Shown here: positions 8,764-17,044 of the stretch, piece after piece
Numbering within the stretch: position 1 is the stretch's first letter
Layout: the number at the start of each line of letters is the position of its first letter
Assembly (NCBI GenBank): GCA_052161885.1
Contig: CP197396.1
Coordinates: 1,736,001 to 1,800,000 of the forward strand
Source: QKTW01 sp052161885
GTDB lineage: Bacteria > Bacteroidota > Bacteroidia > Chitinophagales > Chitinophagaceae
Direction: 5' to 3'
DNA length: 64,000 bases
Notes under the pieces: generated by a model
Told to the model about the DNA's origin: nothing
Databases searched by the model: none
What the model saw: only the letters and a program-made list of their open reading frames with translations
Program-made: the position numbers and the translations under genes

Positions 8764-9038
8764 TGCAGGAACTGCAGCTGCTGAACGAAAAACTGGACCT
8801 GTTGCTGAAAAAGTATTCGGGTGTGCAGACGGAAAACCTTCGTCTGCAGCAGGTAGTTGCACGGCAGCTGCAGCTCATTGAACAATTAAATCTGCAGCTG
8901 GGCGAACTTGAGGAACGGGTAGAAGCATTACAGACAGGACAGGTGATCACCGGGCCGGATGAACGTGCCGCTGTGCGGCAGCAACTGGATACCGTAATTG
9001 GTGCAATTGATAAAATACTGACCACATTAAATGATTAA
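8763..9038 (+). CDS. Small coiled-coil protein, second gene of the pheT operon
   Basis: 91 residues. The first two thirds form a strong heptad pattern (LQLLNEKLDLLLKKY, then LIEQLNLQLGELEERVEAL), predicting a coiled coil. A short helical C-terminus follows (VRQQLDTVIGAIDKIL). The start is fixed by the TAATG overlap with pheT. Size and position recall the small coiled-coil genes that follow pheT in other Bacteroidota, often near a ZapA-like division protein; I infer a possible division or structural role, but the sequence does not show it and no zapA is present here. Confidence 0.75.
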   Translation: MQELQLLNEKLDLLLKKYSGVQTENLRLQQVVARQLQLIEQLNLQLGELEERVEALQTGQVITGPDERAAVRQQLDTVIGAIDKILTTLND

Positions 9039-9564
9039 TAAAGACCGTAACGTACTGTTGGTGCTCCTGGTGCTTTTTGCAATTTGCTGGGGTGCCTGCG
9101 AAACAGAGAGGGATCCATGCCTCACCCCGGTGAACGTATATGTTCGCGCAGGTACCTATCGTATCTCTGATACCAACAATATTGTACTTGATACCTTGCT
9201 TGTAAATCCTGTACTGGGCTCTGTAGACAGCAGCGATACCGTTTTTCTTGCAGGGCATAGTGTAAATAAATTCTCCGGCATTACGCTTTCTCCGCATGCA
9301 GACAGCTGTCGCTGGTTCCTGCAGCCGGATTCTCTGTACCCGCAACGCAGAGATACGCTTACCTTTTACTACCAGCGACAGCTTAAGTTTATCTCCAATG
9401 CCTGTGGCTATACATACTATTTCAATATAAGCAGTGTAAAATCCACGGTACATGCCTTTGCAGACAGTACACATGCCATTGACTCAGTCGTGCTGAACAA
9501 TGGTAGTATTAACGGTAATGCCAATATTGAAAACCTGAAAATCTACATTCACAAACATTCTTAA
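9031..9564 (+). CDS. DUF6452-like putative lipoprotein
   Basis: 177 residues. A hydrophobic N-terminus ends at WGAC, a plausible but non-canonical lipobox, followed by ETERDPC; the protein is probably lipid-anchored. The body is beta-rich with several DSSD/DT turns and ends in a short HKHS tail. The layout (Cys-anchored, about 175 residues, directly followed by a DUF6048-like gene) matches the DUF6452-DUF6048 pair of Bacteroidota, whose function is unknown. The start overlaps the previous gene by 8 bp, and its stop overlaps the next start (TAATG). Confidence 0.75.
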   Translation: MINKDRNVLLVLLVLFAICWGACETERDPCLTPVNVYVRAGTYRISDTNNIVLDTLLVNPVLGSVDSSDTVFLAGHSVNKFSGITLSPHADSCRWFLQPDSLYPQRRDTLTFYYQRQLKFISNACGYTYYFNISSVKSTVHAFADSTHAIDSVVLNNGSINGNANIENLKIYIHKHS

Positions 9565-10265
9565 TGCTGCTGCGTCACACCCGATATTATCTAGTTATTT
9601 TCTGCGCAATGCTGGCGGCACAGATGTCTTATGCACAGACCGACAGTACAAAAAAGAAACCAGCATTTGACCTCCCGCATCAGCTGCGTATAGAGTTTGA
9701 TGCCAGCCGCCCGGTAACAAATGCCATTATGAAAAACCACAGCAGTTACGAGATTTCTGCCGATTATCATATTGGCAATGAAAACTACCTGGTGCTGGAA
9801 GGGGGCTTCGGTAATGCAGACATCGACTACTCCGATCTGAAGTACAAAAGCAAAAACAGCTTTGCACGTATAGGTATTAACAAAGCTATGCTGCCGAGGA
9901 TTACTGCCGGCGACTGGGATGTGGCCTTTATTGGTGTACGCTATGGATTAGCATTCATAGATCGCTCTGATGCTACTTATACCACTTCTGCACCGATATG
10001 GGGCACCACTACGGGAAATATTGAGGGCAAAAAGCTTACAGCGCACTGGGGTGAAATTACCGGCGGTGTCCGCGTAGAGTTGTTCAAAGGGATTTTTACC
10101 GGGTGGAATATCCGCGGGAAATTTCTTTTTAACCAGGGAGCCTTTAAGGAATTGCCACCAGCTTATATAGCCGGTTACGGTAAAGGGGATAAGAACACGA
10201 TATTCGACTTCAACTTTTACCTGGGCTATGCACTCCGGTGGAAGGCGAAAAAAGTAAAAAAATAG
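9564..10265 (+). CDS. DUF6048-like outer membrane beta-barrel protein
   Basis: 233 residues with a signal peptide ending near MSYAQT. The mature protein has alternating amphipathic strands (LRIEFDASRPV, YLVLEGGFGNADI, FARIGINKAM, WDVAFIGVRYGLAFI, FDFNFYLGYALRW) expected of a barrel, although it ends in a basic WKAKKVKK tail rather than the usual terminal aromatic. It is the last gene of the pheT operon, sharing a TAATG junction with the lipoprotein gene, and the two probably act together in the outer membrane. Function unknown. Confidence 0.75.
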   Translation: MLLRHTRYYLVIFCAMLAAQMSYAQTDSTKKKPAFDLPHQLRIEFDASRPVTNAIMKNHSSYEISADYHIGNENYLVLEGGFGNADIDYSDLKYKSKNSFARIGINKAMLPRITAGDWDVAFIGVRYGLAFIDRSDATYTTSAPIWGTTTGNIEGKKLTAHWGEITGGVRVELFKGIFTGWNIRGKFLFNQGAFKELPPAYIAGYGKGDKNTIFDFNFYLGYALRWKAKKVKK

Positions 10266-10291
10266 AAACGGGCTGAAATTTCAGCCCGTTT
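10266..10291. terminator. Bidirectional terminator after the pheT operon
   Basis: A perfect 26-bp palindrome built from AAACGGGCTGAAA and its complement, with a T-run on the + side and an A-rich start giving Ts on the minus side. It separates the convergent DUF6048-like and EF-hand genes. Confidence 0.9.
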
Positions 10292-10321
10292 TTTTATTCA
10301 TATAAACCACACAATGAAATC

Positions 10322-10816
10322 TTATTTAATCATATTTACCACATCGCTCAGGTCTACATCGCCGTCGCCGTCTTTATCAAGACCTATTTTGCTGCCGATA
10401 GAATTGATCATGCCCGAAGCCTGACCACCAAGAAGTGAGGAAAGGATGTTTCCGCCGCCGCCCTGCTGTTGCTGCTGACCGCCCTGGTTCAGTACTTTAC
10501 CAAGTACCATTGGAATCAGGGAAGCTGCAATACCTGCTGCTGCCTGGTTGTTAATACCGAACTTCTGCATAATATTCTGTGCAAAATTTCCGGATATCTG
10601 CTGTACAGCCGGATGATTCGGGTCTGCCTGGCCGCCCTGGAAAGCAGAGGCAAGCTGGTCGAGGCCACCATTGGCCATTAACCCCTGCAGGCCTGCCATA
10701 ATAGAACTGCCTGCTTCCTGCATTACGCCTTCATTATGTTCGTTGGGAACAGCAGCGTTATTTACTACGGACTCCTGTCCATGCTGCTGTATCATTTGCA
10801 TCAGTTCTTCTAACAT
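10322..10816 (-). CDS. DUF937-like protein with a C-terminal EF-hand loop
   Basis: 164 residues from the ATG at 10814-10816; the frame extends upstream, but that part is improbable as protein. The body is helical with repeated GGL/QLAS blocks and a Gln/Gly-rich stretch (QGGQQQQQGGGG, about residue 110-125), similar to DUF937/YidB-like proteins. It ends with DKDGDGDVDLSDVVNMI, a canonical 12-residue EF-hand or dockerin-like Ca2+ loop with Asp at 1, 3, 5, 7, 9 and 12. No signal peptide, so probably cytoplasmic. Single gene ending at the shared terminator. Function unknown; calcium binding is inferred from the loop. Confidence 0.75.
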   Translation of the reverse strand: MLEELMQMIQQHGQESVVNNAAVPNEHNEGVMQEAGSSIMAGLQGLMANGGLDQLASAFQGGQADPNHPAVQQISGNFAQNIMQKFGINNQAAAGIAASLIPMVLGKVLNQGGQQQQQGGGGNILSSLLGGQASGMINSIGSKIGLDKDGDGDVDLSDVVNMIK

Positions 10817-10885
10817 GAGATTTTTGATTTGTATTTTTGAATGAATGTGAGTTTTGCAAATATACAAATCAAGAATAGTGCCATA

Positions 10886-12283
10886 TTAAATGATTGTACT
10901 CACAACCGCCGATTTTTTTAAAAGATTTTCTATCTCTTTTTCTCTCCGCTGCAGCTGGAGCCGCATTGGGGAGAAGATCCAGCCGGTACGCAGCTTTGAT
11001 AACCGGTCTTTGGGCGGCAGGAAAATAATTCGCTTCAGCCAGTTCCAGGCTACAAAATGCCGGAACGTATCAGACAGTTTTACCAAATAAACAACGATAG
11101 AACCATCGCAGCGGTCCAGCAGCTGCTCGAGTTCATGTATATCTGCCAGTGAAGAAATACAGAGCACAGTACCCTGCCGCGGATCAAAATAACTGTTCAG
11201 GCCGGTATCATTCTGCCAGCTGCTGTTACTGATGATACGCATGCTCCGCTCTTTGTCATCGGCCGTTTCAGCAACCGTAAACTGCTGATCCGGAATATAA
11301 CGCATGTTCCACTCCTTCGAAGCCAGCGTATCATATATGGTCCAGACGCGGTTTTTATAATGGTTCAGCATTTCGCTGAGATAACCTTCGCCGCTCCATT
11401 GCCCTTTTACCGCCGACTGGAAAGATGCATAGAAATACAAATGTGATGCATAAGGCTCAAAGCGTTCCGGTACACGCACCACCAGGTCGCGGTTGCGCGC
11501 ATATACCTTCCACACAATGCGCCGCACATCATCGCCCGATTCAAAATCCTTGTAATTAAGATAATCGCCTTCTACCCTGCGCATCTTATCTATCCGGATG
11601 TCCGTCGTTTCTGTTTTACGCGGGTATACATCCATATCCGTGGCTTCACTAAGTACGGGTGGCTGGTAAAAATGCCCGCCCAATGGCTGCTTTACCGCCA
11701 GGGAAAAAAGATGCAACATATCTTCAAAAAAGATAAAACCGCCACGCAGTTCGTACTCACGTATATCCGGCAGCTCCATACGGCTGCGGCCGGTAATAGC
11801 GGCACGCCATATACTGTTTTCCTTCCGTTTGTCGGATTGCAGGCCGAATTTACCGGTCATACGGCCATCGTCGTACACCAGGCGGCCGGTCACAAACCCA
11901 AGCACCGGGCGCAATGCACCATCCAGCTGAGTTTCAATATACATACGGTTCTTTTTCCCGGGCTTTGCCTCATTTACGAAGCGCACTGCCAGTTTGTAAT
12001 CTTTCTTATGACGCAGCCAGAGATAATACAGCCACCCGCCGATAGTGGTGAGTACGGATAAAGCAACAAGCGCTACTACAAACCAAAGCGCCACTTTACC
12101 CATGAGCATAATAATGGGCCGGAAAGAATCGGTGTCCATCTCAGCAGCTTTAGGATCGGGCGCAGGCTGGTACAGCAGCCGGAAAGCCAGCCATACTGCT
12201 ATTGCATACACAACAGTATTGAGTGTAAAAGGAATGTATTGTGCGTAGTATTTAACCTGTGCCTTAGTCTGTTTCCAGTTCAT
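10886..12283 (-). CDS. DUF58 domain-containing membrane protein
   Basis: 465 residues. Two N-terminal membrane spans (about 19-40 and 58-88) precede a beta-rich region and then the DUF58 signature GDYLNYKDFESGDDVRRIVW followed by KVYARNRDLVVRVPE. DUF58 proteins usually sit with MoxR ATPases and vWA proteins in envelope or metallo-chaperone clusters; none of those is adjacent here, so this is an orphan copy. The C-terminal part (about 310-465) has an alpha/beta, vWA-like feel but no clear MIDAS motif. Start at the ATG 12281-12283. The next gene downstream on this strand is the EF-hand protein, 69 bp away. Confidence 0.85.
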   Translation of the reverse strand: MNWKQTKAQVKYYAQYIPFTLNTVVYAIAVWLAFRLLYQPAPDPKAAEMDTDSFRPIIMLMGKVALWFVVALVALSVLTTIGGWLYYLWLRHKKDYKLAVRFVNEAKPGKKNRMYIETQLDGALRPVLGFVTGRLVYDDGRMTGKFGLQSDKRKENSIWRAAITGRSRMELPDIREYELRGGFIFFEDMLHLFSLAVKQPLGGHFYQPPVLSEATDMDVYPRKTETTDIRIDKMRRVEGDYLNYKDFESGDDVRRIVWKVYARNRDLVVRVPERFEPYASHLYFYASFQSAVKGQWSGEGYLSEMLNHYKNRVWTIYDTLASKEWNMRYIPDQQFTVAETADDKERSMRIISNSSWQNDTGLNSYFDPRQGTVLCISSLADIHELEQLLDRCDGSIVVYLVKLSDTFRHFVAWNWLKRIIFLPPKDRLSKLRTGWIFSPMRLQLQRREKEIENLLKKSAVVSTII

Positions 12284-12462
12284 AAATGTATCAGGGCTGT
12301 TCTGCCAAAGTTAACCCGGGGCGCTGTTTTATTTGCGTTGCCTTACTTTCTATAGCTGAAAATAAACATTTTGCATAAAAACAACTGTTAAATAAGACAA
12401 AGTACATGTAAAAATTCATGCCTGTTTCCTGCGCTGCGGCTACCATAAAAACATAAGCTTAT

Positions 12463-12470
12463 TATCTTTG
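12463..12470 (+). promoter_or_regulatory. -7 promoter element TATCTTTG
   Basis: Exact match to the Bacteroidota -7 consensus TAnnTTTG, 23 bp before the start of the dioxygenase-like gene at 12494. The -33 element is not obvious. Confidence 0.55.
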
Positions 12471-12493
12471 GAACATCACCACACCATACAACC

Positions 12494-13519
12494 ATGGAAA
12501 CATTGACCTCGGGCGCCATAGCCGGTTCTTCAGAATTATGCGGACTGGGCATTATGCATCTGAAACGGTATTGGTCGCGCGCAATGGCCATCCGCAAAGG
12601 ATATACAGCCAATTCATTCGGCAGCGAATGGATGACAGACTCTGCTTTATTTGCCGCGCTGAACATCAGCGTAGAGCCTACCATACAATTTTTATACAGT
12701 CATCAGCCATCGCTGGAAGCGTTTGAACAATGGATACTGGACATCAATAACGGCATCCTGCCGCGTGAAAAGATACAGCAGTTCAATGCCTTACTGAGCG
12801 GGCAGATCGAAGCAGTGCTGCAGGAAAAGTTACCGCCCGTGCTCACAGCAGCGGACCTCGCATTCTGGGAGGAAAACGGTTATGTGATTATAAGAAATGC
12901 CGTACCTGAAGCCGATTGCGTTGCAGCCATTGATGCTATCTGCTCCTTTATCGGCGCCGATCTCAACGATCCGGCTACATGGTACCAGGCGCATCCGGCA
13001 AAGCAGGGAATAATGGTGCAGCTGTTCCGCAATGAAGCATTGCAGCGCAACCGGGAATCGTTGCGTATAAAAGCTGCCTACCAGCAGTTATGGGGCCGTA
13101 CAGACCTGCTGTTGAATACCGACCGGGCAAGTTTTAACCCACCGGAAACAGCACACTACCAATATCCCGGGCCACATATGCATTGGGATGTAAGCCTTGC
13201 GCAGCCGATACCGTTCGGACTTCAGGGGTTGCTCTACCTTTCAGACACAGCAGCAAACCAGGGAGCCTTTACACTGGTGCCCGGCTTCCAGCACAGGATA
13301 GACGACTGGCTCAACAACCTGCCTGCAGGCACTGATCCGCGCATGGAAGATCTGCACGCGCTCGGTTCAAAACCCATAGCAGCCAATGCCGGCGACTTCA
13401 TCATCTGGGACCAGAAACTACCTCATGCCAGTTCGCCCAATACATCAAAGCTGCCACGTATTGTGCAGTATATAAACTACCAGCCGCTGGATGCAGGGAT
13501 AAAAACGGAATGGAGGTAA
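12494..13519 (+). CDS. Phytanoyl-CoA dioxygenase (PhyH) family protein
   Basis: 341 residues; predicted non-heme Fe(II)/2-oxoglutarate-dependent oxygenase. The double-stranded beta-helix lies in the C-terminal half: the metal-binding HxD appears as HMHWD (about 231-235), the distal His as LPHASSPN (about 310), with a downstream Arg (LPRIVQY) suited to 2-oxoglutarate. The N-terminal ~130 residues are helical and family-specific. An exact -7 element lies upstream. Substrate cannot be deduced; it stands alone, with no biosynthetic neighbours. Confidence 0.88.
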   Translation: METLTSGAIAGSSELCGLGIMHLKRYWSRAMAIRKGYTANSFGSEWMTDSALFAALNISVEPTIQFLYSHQPSLEAFEQWILDINNGILPREKIQQFNALLSGQIEAVLQEKLPPVLTAADLAFWEENGYVIIRNAVPEADCVAAIDAICSFIGADLNDPATWYQAHPAKQGIMVQLFRNEALQRNRESLRIKAAYQQLWGRTDLLLNTDRASFNPPETAHYQYPGPHMHWDVSLAQPIPFGLQGLLYLSDTAANQGAFTLVPGFQHRIDDWLNNLPAGTDPRMEDLHALGSKPIAANAGDFIIWDQKLPHASSPNTSKLPRIVQYINYQPLDAGIKTEWR

Positions 13520-13552
13520 AAACTAATACGTAATACGGACTAGACCTGTCCG

Positions 13553-13927
13553 TTATTCTTTTGCCCGGCGATGATACACGACCGCCCATATTGCCGTTGC
13601 TATAAACGGGATGGCCGATCCTGCCATTTTCATGTTTCGTGCAGCGAGGCCAATAAAAAGAATGAGCAGCATAATCAATGCAAGGCAGGAAAGACCAATG
13701 ATAGTAAACGCACGCAACGGTTTTCGCTGAAACAATGTAACCAACAGCAACAACTGACCGATCAAAGGAACTACAATCGCCGGATGAAAAACAGACATGA
13801 AATTGCCCTTCATCTTAGCGAGAATCTCTGCCTCAGCTTGGAAGAGAAAGCTATGCTGCCCGCCGCCCCACTCCAGGTACCCGAAAAGCGAGGTGATGAC
13901 CAGGAGTGTATTTATTATCTTCTTCAT
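13553..13927 (-). CDS. Small four-span membrane protein of unknown function
   Basis: 124 residues. Four hydrophobic segments: MKKIINTLLVITSLFGYL, AIVVPLIGQLLLLVTLF, IIGLSCLALIMLLILFIGLAA and AIPFIATAIWAVVY, with a basic YHRRAKE tail. The first may be a signal anchor. I recognise no family. The gene is convergent with the dioxygenase-like gene, with about 33 bp between stops and no clear terminator. Confidence 0.65.
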   Translation of the reverse strand: MKKIINTLLVITSLFGYLEWGGGQHSFLFQAEAEILAKMKGNFMSVFHPAIVVPLIGQLLLLVTLFQRKPLRAFTIIGLSCLALIMLLILFIGLAARNMKMAGSAIPFIATAIWAVVYHRRAKE

Positions 13928-14090
13928 TGTTGTGTATGACAGCCCAACTGGTGCAATAAGTGTTTTTCAATTGCTGAAAATATGAAATTCCAAAAAGATG
14001 CCGGATAAACCTAATCCCGTATTTTCACACCAAACACTAAGAAATCCGGAGGTCTGGATTAGTATGATAGCAGATGCTTAAAACGCCATT

Positions 14091-14504
14091 ATGAGAGATG
14101 TATTATACCCACTAAAAATTAGTTTTTGCGCAACACCGATAATGCTTTTTTCTTCCATTCCCTTAGTGCAAGCGCAGAATAAAAGCACCAACTATAAGAT
14201 GACTTTAGTGCCGTTAAAAACAACACCCCCTGTTGATACGGGTGGTTTTATCTTATCAAACCCTTCGGATTTAAAAGTGACTCTTGCAGAGCATATAATG
14301 ACCATAAAATATCACGACAAATCTGTAAGAACAACAGATATCCAGGAATTGAACAAATTTATTAAGGGAAATAATATTAAGAAAATGAACCCGGGGATTC
14401 TTCTGGAAATATCCCCAAAGACTCAGAATGAAGAAGTGAAAAAAATTATTGATATCCTGAATAGGAATGGCATAACACATTTCGCTATAAAAATACTGGA
14501 ATAA
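14091..14504 (+). CDS. Secreted free-standing ExbD/TolR-like periplasmic domain
   Basis: 137 residues. The N-terminus is a signal-like hydrophobic segment ending near VQAQ (about 27-30), unlike ExbD, which keeps an uncleaved anchor with a functional Asp. The C-terminal half (about 60-137) follows the ExbD/TolR periplasmic pattern: strand, ELNKFIKG helix, PGILLEISPKT, then EVKKIIDILNRNGITHFAI. The match is by eye and moderate. It has no tonB or exbB neighbours and is AT-richer than the flanking genes. If correct, it is a soluble ExbD-like domain without the proton-channel helix. Confidence 0.55.
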   Translation: MRDVLYPLKISFCATPIMLFSSIPLVQAQNKSTNYKMTLVPLKTTPPVDTGGFILSNPSDLKVTLAEHIMTIKYHDKSVRTTDIQELNKFIKGNNIKKMNPGILLEISPKTQNEEVKKIIDILNRNGITHFAIKILE

Positions 14505-14574
14505 GAAAATGTCACCTGCCATAGCATAATTATTCCCACTGATTGTAAAACTGTATTTTTAAATAAAAAGAGCA

Positions 14575-15468
14575 ATGGATTTTGGCAAAGTGCCGGAACA
14601 GCAACTGGAGCATATCGATTTTACTTTACCGCCCGACCCGGCAGAGACCACAGCTGTGCTTTCAAAAGGCAAAGGCAACACAAAGTTCTATATAGGTTGC
14701 GCCAAATGGGGCCGCAAAGACTGGATAGGCAAGCTGTACCCGAAAGGCACGAAGGAAAAGGACTTTTTGGAATATTATGCGCACCTGTTCAATTCCATTG
14801 AGTTTAATGGTTTTTACTACAGCCTGCACTCGCGCGAACAGGTGGAGAAATGGAAGCAGAAGGTACCGAAGGGGTTTAAATTCTGCCCAAAATTCACACA
14901 AAGCATTACGCATTACAACCGCCTGAAAAATACACAGCATGAAGTAGATGCTTTTCTCAATGTAATAGATGCTTTTGGCGATTCGCTCGGGCCGGTGTTC
15001 TTGATGCCGCACCCGCAGATGGGGCTTAATGCAATACCAGACATTGAAAAGTTCATCACGGATATTCCCCAAGACCTGGAACTGTTCCTTGAGTTGCGCC
15101 ATGAAGATTTTTACCGTGATGGCTACAACCCTGAGATGTACCAGTTCCTGCACCAGCATAAGCGCGGCACCATTATCACCGATGCTGCCGGCCGCCGCGA
15201 CTGCGCACATATGTACCTGAGCACACCGGAATGTTTTATCCGTTTTGTAGGCAACTCGCTGCACCGCACCGACTACGAGCGTATTGACGAATGGGTACAG
15301 CGCATTAAAAAATGGATGCATGAAGGACTGGAAAGCTGTTACTTCTTTATGCACCAGCATGAGGAACTGCATTCGCCCGAGCTGATCAAATACTTTGTGG
15401 AAGAGATGAACAAGCATTGCGGCACGAACCTGAAAGCGCCGGTGATGCAGAGTAATACTTTGTTTTAG
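14575..15468 (+). CDS. DUF72 family protein (TIM-barrel fold)
   Basis: 297 residues. After a ~35-residue leader comes the DUF72 hallmark FYIGCAKWGRKDWIGKLYP, then FNSIEFNGFYYSLHS, the FKFCPKFTQSITH segment, FLMPHP, LELFLELRHEDF and FIRFVGN. This is the conserved DUF72 TIM-barrel architecture (YecE-like); no activity is established for the family. Length is slightly above the usual ~250 because of the N-terminal extension. Its TAG stop is immediately followed by a module A repeat. Confidence 0.9.
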   Translation: MDFGKVPEQQLEHIDFTLPPDPAETTAVLSKGKGNTKFYIGCAKWGRKDWIGKLYPKGTKEKDFLEYYAHLFNSIEFNGFYYSLHSREQVEKWKQKVPKGFKFCPKFTQSITHYNRLKNTQHEVDAFLNVIDAFGDSLGPVFLMPHPQMGLNAIPDIEKFITDIPQDLELFLELRHEDFYRDGYNPEMYQFLHQHKRGTIITDAAGRRDCAHMYLSTPECFIRFVGNSLHRTDYERIDEWVQRIKKWMHEGLESCYFFMHQHEELHSPELIKYFVEEMNKHCGTNLKAPVMQSNTLF

Positions 15469-15510
15469 ATGTGAGATGTGAGATGTGAGTATTGAGATGT
15501 GAGATATCAG
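15469..15510 (+). repeat. Module A dispersed repeat abutting the DUF72 stop codon
   Basis: Tandem ATGTGAG units directly after the stop, running into GAGTATTGAGATGTGAGATA. Same sequence family as the arms at 6.2 kb and the A-B composites at 42-51 kb. No module B follows; a different inverted-repeat element begins about 20 bp later. Confidence 0.7.
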
Positions 15511-15532
15511 ATACCTGATCTTATTACCTGAC

Positions 15533-15638
15533 ACACCCCTAACCCCGCTCAAGCGGGGAAGTACTATGACTTAGCTTTTGTTACGCAATAAGTGTCTCGC
15601 ACTACATTTCCCCTCCACCGGAGGGGTTAGGGGTGGGT
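15533..15638. repeat. REP-like inverted-repeat element (CCCCTAACCCC family)
   Basis: The left end has CACCCCTAACCCC plus an internal CCGCTCAAGCGG hairpin. The right end has CCCTCCACCGGAGGG plus GGTTAGGGGTGGG, complementary to the left end. The ~45-bp centre is unrelated. Element length is about 105 bp. Only one copy is in this window. Confidence 0.65.
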
Positions 15639-15724
15639 TTCGCGCTATTACAGGCGAAAAATAAATTAGAAAAACAACGGAATAAATTATTCCCTGCCGG
15701 AATATATTAGCAACACTCATTACT

Positions 15725-15732
15725 TATATTTG
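15725..15732 (+). promoter_or_regulatory. -7 promoter element TATATTTG for the XRE regulator
   Basis: Exact TAnnTTTG match ending 7 bp before the ATG at 15740, implying a very short or nearly leaderless mRNA. Confidence 0.5.
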
Positions 15733-15739
15733 CGGTTAT

Positions 15740-16210
15740 ATGAAAGCTACAGAAAAGATACACCACGGTAAAAATGTGAAAAGATTCCGCGAAATGCTGG
15801 GCCTGAAGCAGGAGTGGCTGGCCTTTGAACTGGGCGACGACTGGAGCCAGAAAAAGGTTTCGCAGCTGGAAAATAAGGAGGAGATTGATGATGCTACGCT
15901 GGAAGAAGTATCTAAACTGTTGAAAGTCCCCACAGATGTATTGAAGAATTTTAACGAAGAAGCAACCTTCCAGGTGCTTGCCAATACTTTTGATAACAGC
16001 GGTAACACCGGCTCAATCAATAATATCAATAGCAACTGCACGCTTACTTTCAACCCACTTGAAAAACTCATGGAAGCCTTTGAAACAAGCAAGGCTTTGA
16101 CAGAAGAAAATAAAACCCTCTACGAACGCCTGCTGCAAAGTGAAAAGGAGAAAGTGGAGTTGCTGCAGTCTGTAGTGCAGGAACTGAAGGAGATTAAGGT
16201 GAAGAAGTAA
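15740..16210 (+). CDS. XRE-family helix-turn-helix regulator with a C-terminal coiled coil
   Basis: 156 residues. An N-terminal Cro/CI-type HTH (about 8-65: KNVKRFREMLGLKQEWLAFEL, then KKVSQLENKEEID) is followed by a polar middle with an NSGNTGSINN stretch and a C-terminal coiled coil (about 115-155), likely for dimerisation. A DNA-binding role is expected; the target is unknown. It points toward the AT-rich gene pair at 16.3-17.4 kb, which is convergent across a bidirectional terminator, so it need not control that pair. Confidence 0.85.
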   Translation: MKATEKIHHGKNVKRFREMLGLKQEWLAFELGDDWSQKKVSQLENKEEIDDATLEEVSKLLKVPTDVLKNFNEEATFQVLANTFDNSGNTGSINNINSNCTLTFNPLEKLMEAFETSKALTEENKTLYERLLQSEKEKVELLQSVVQELKEIKVKK

Positions 16211-16230
16211 GCATTAGTTTTTAAAGATAA

Positions 16231-16251
16231 AAAGCGCGGTGGCCGCGCTTT
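16231..16251. terminator. Bidirectional terminator between the XRE gene and the AT-rich gene pair
   Basis: AAAGCGCGG - TGG - CCGCGCTTT, a perfect 9-bp stem with a 3-nt loop, flanked by AT-rich runs on both sides. It sits only a few bases from the stop of the convergent gene at 16256. Confidence 0.88.
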
Positions 16252-16255
16252 AATT

Positions 16256-17008
16256 TTATAATACTTTTTCTATTGCCGCTGGTAATAAAGGTTTAAGAAA
16301 ATCTTTGGATTCCTTTAAAAATTTTCTGTTCTCTTCTTTAGATATCCAAGTCAAAAGTTTCACACCACAAGACTTAAACCAATTTTTTTTATTTAAAACC
16401 GTAGTCTGGTTTTTGAGTTTTTCCAATTCATTATGTAACTCAGTCAATGCGGCTATCAGTAGATCTTTGTCCTGAATTTCTGTTTCAAGTCTCTCTTTAA
16501 ATTTATTTTCAAGATCATTTAGTTGCAGCTTTAATTTTTCTGCTTCTTCCTTAGAAAAAAAATCTTCCGATGCGTTCGTAAACATTTCTTTCATAACCTG
16601 TACTTCTTCTTCAATTTGTTCAATTTTTCTTAGGTTAGGTTGAATAGTTATTTCATCCCACAAATTCTTAAGCCAAACCCTAATTTTCCCCAAAAGCAAA
16701 CGTTTCCCTTCAAATTCTACAGATTCAATTCTTGCTATAGTCCCTGGGCTTTGAGTTCCACTAAATTCATATTCCTCATACTGAATTTCCTTGTGCTTCG
16801 TAGTAAGTCCCATTGTTGTTTCCTTTTCTGTTCGAGACAGCTTAGAAATTTCTTTAGGCACATTAAGTTGAAAAAAGAAATTCTCATCATACTCATAGGT
16901 TATTTTTAGAGAATTATTTTCCGTCGTTATGGCGAAATCAGTACTACTAAAGTTTTTATCGCTATCAATCTCTTTTTTTATTTCAAGAATTATTGTATTC
17001 CGAATCAT
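16256..17008 (-). CDS. AT-rich orphan protein with a long coiled coil
   Basis: 250 residues from the ATG at 17006-17008 (a TTG lies 21 bp upstream). The N-terminal ~110 residues are mixed alpha/beta. A coiled coil follows (about 130-205: IEQIEEEVQVMKEMF, EEAEKLKLQLNDLENKFKER, LTELHNELEKLKN), then a basic/aromatic C-terminus (KKNWFKSCGVKLLTWISKEE). No membrane spans or known catalytic motifs. Composition is visibly AT-richer than the flanking housekeeping genes, suggesting transfer. The gene follows another orphan on the same strand by 36 bp. Function unknown. Confidence 0.7.
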   Translation of the reverse strand: MIRNTIILEIKKEIDSDKNFSSTDFAITTENNSLKITYEYDENFFFQLNVPKEISKLSRTEKETTMGLTTKHKEIQYEEYEFSGTQSPGTIARIESVEFEGKRLLLGKIRVWLKNLWDEITIQPNLRKIEQIEEEVQVMKEMFTNASEDFFSKEEAEKLKLQLNDLENKFKERLETEIQDKDLLIAALTELHNELEKLKNQTTVLNKKNWFKSCGVKLLTWISKEENRKFLKESKDFLKPLLPAAIEKVL

Positions 17009-17044
17009 CTTAATAGAATTTATTATCAAATCTTTTAATCAAAA

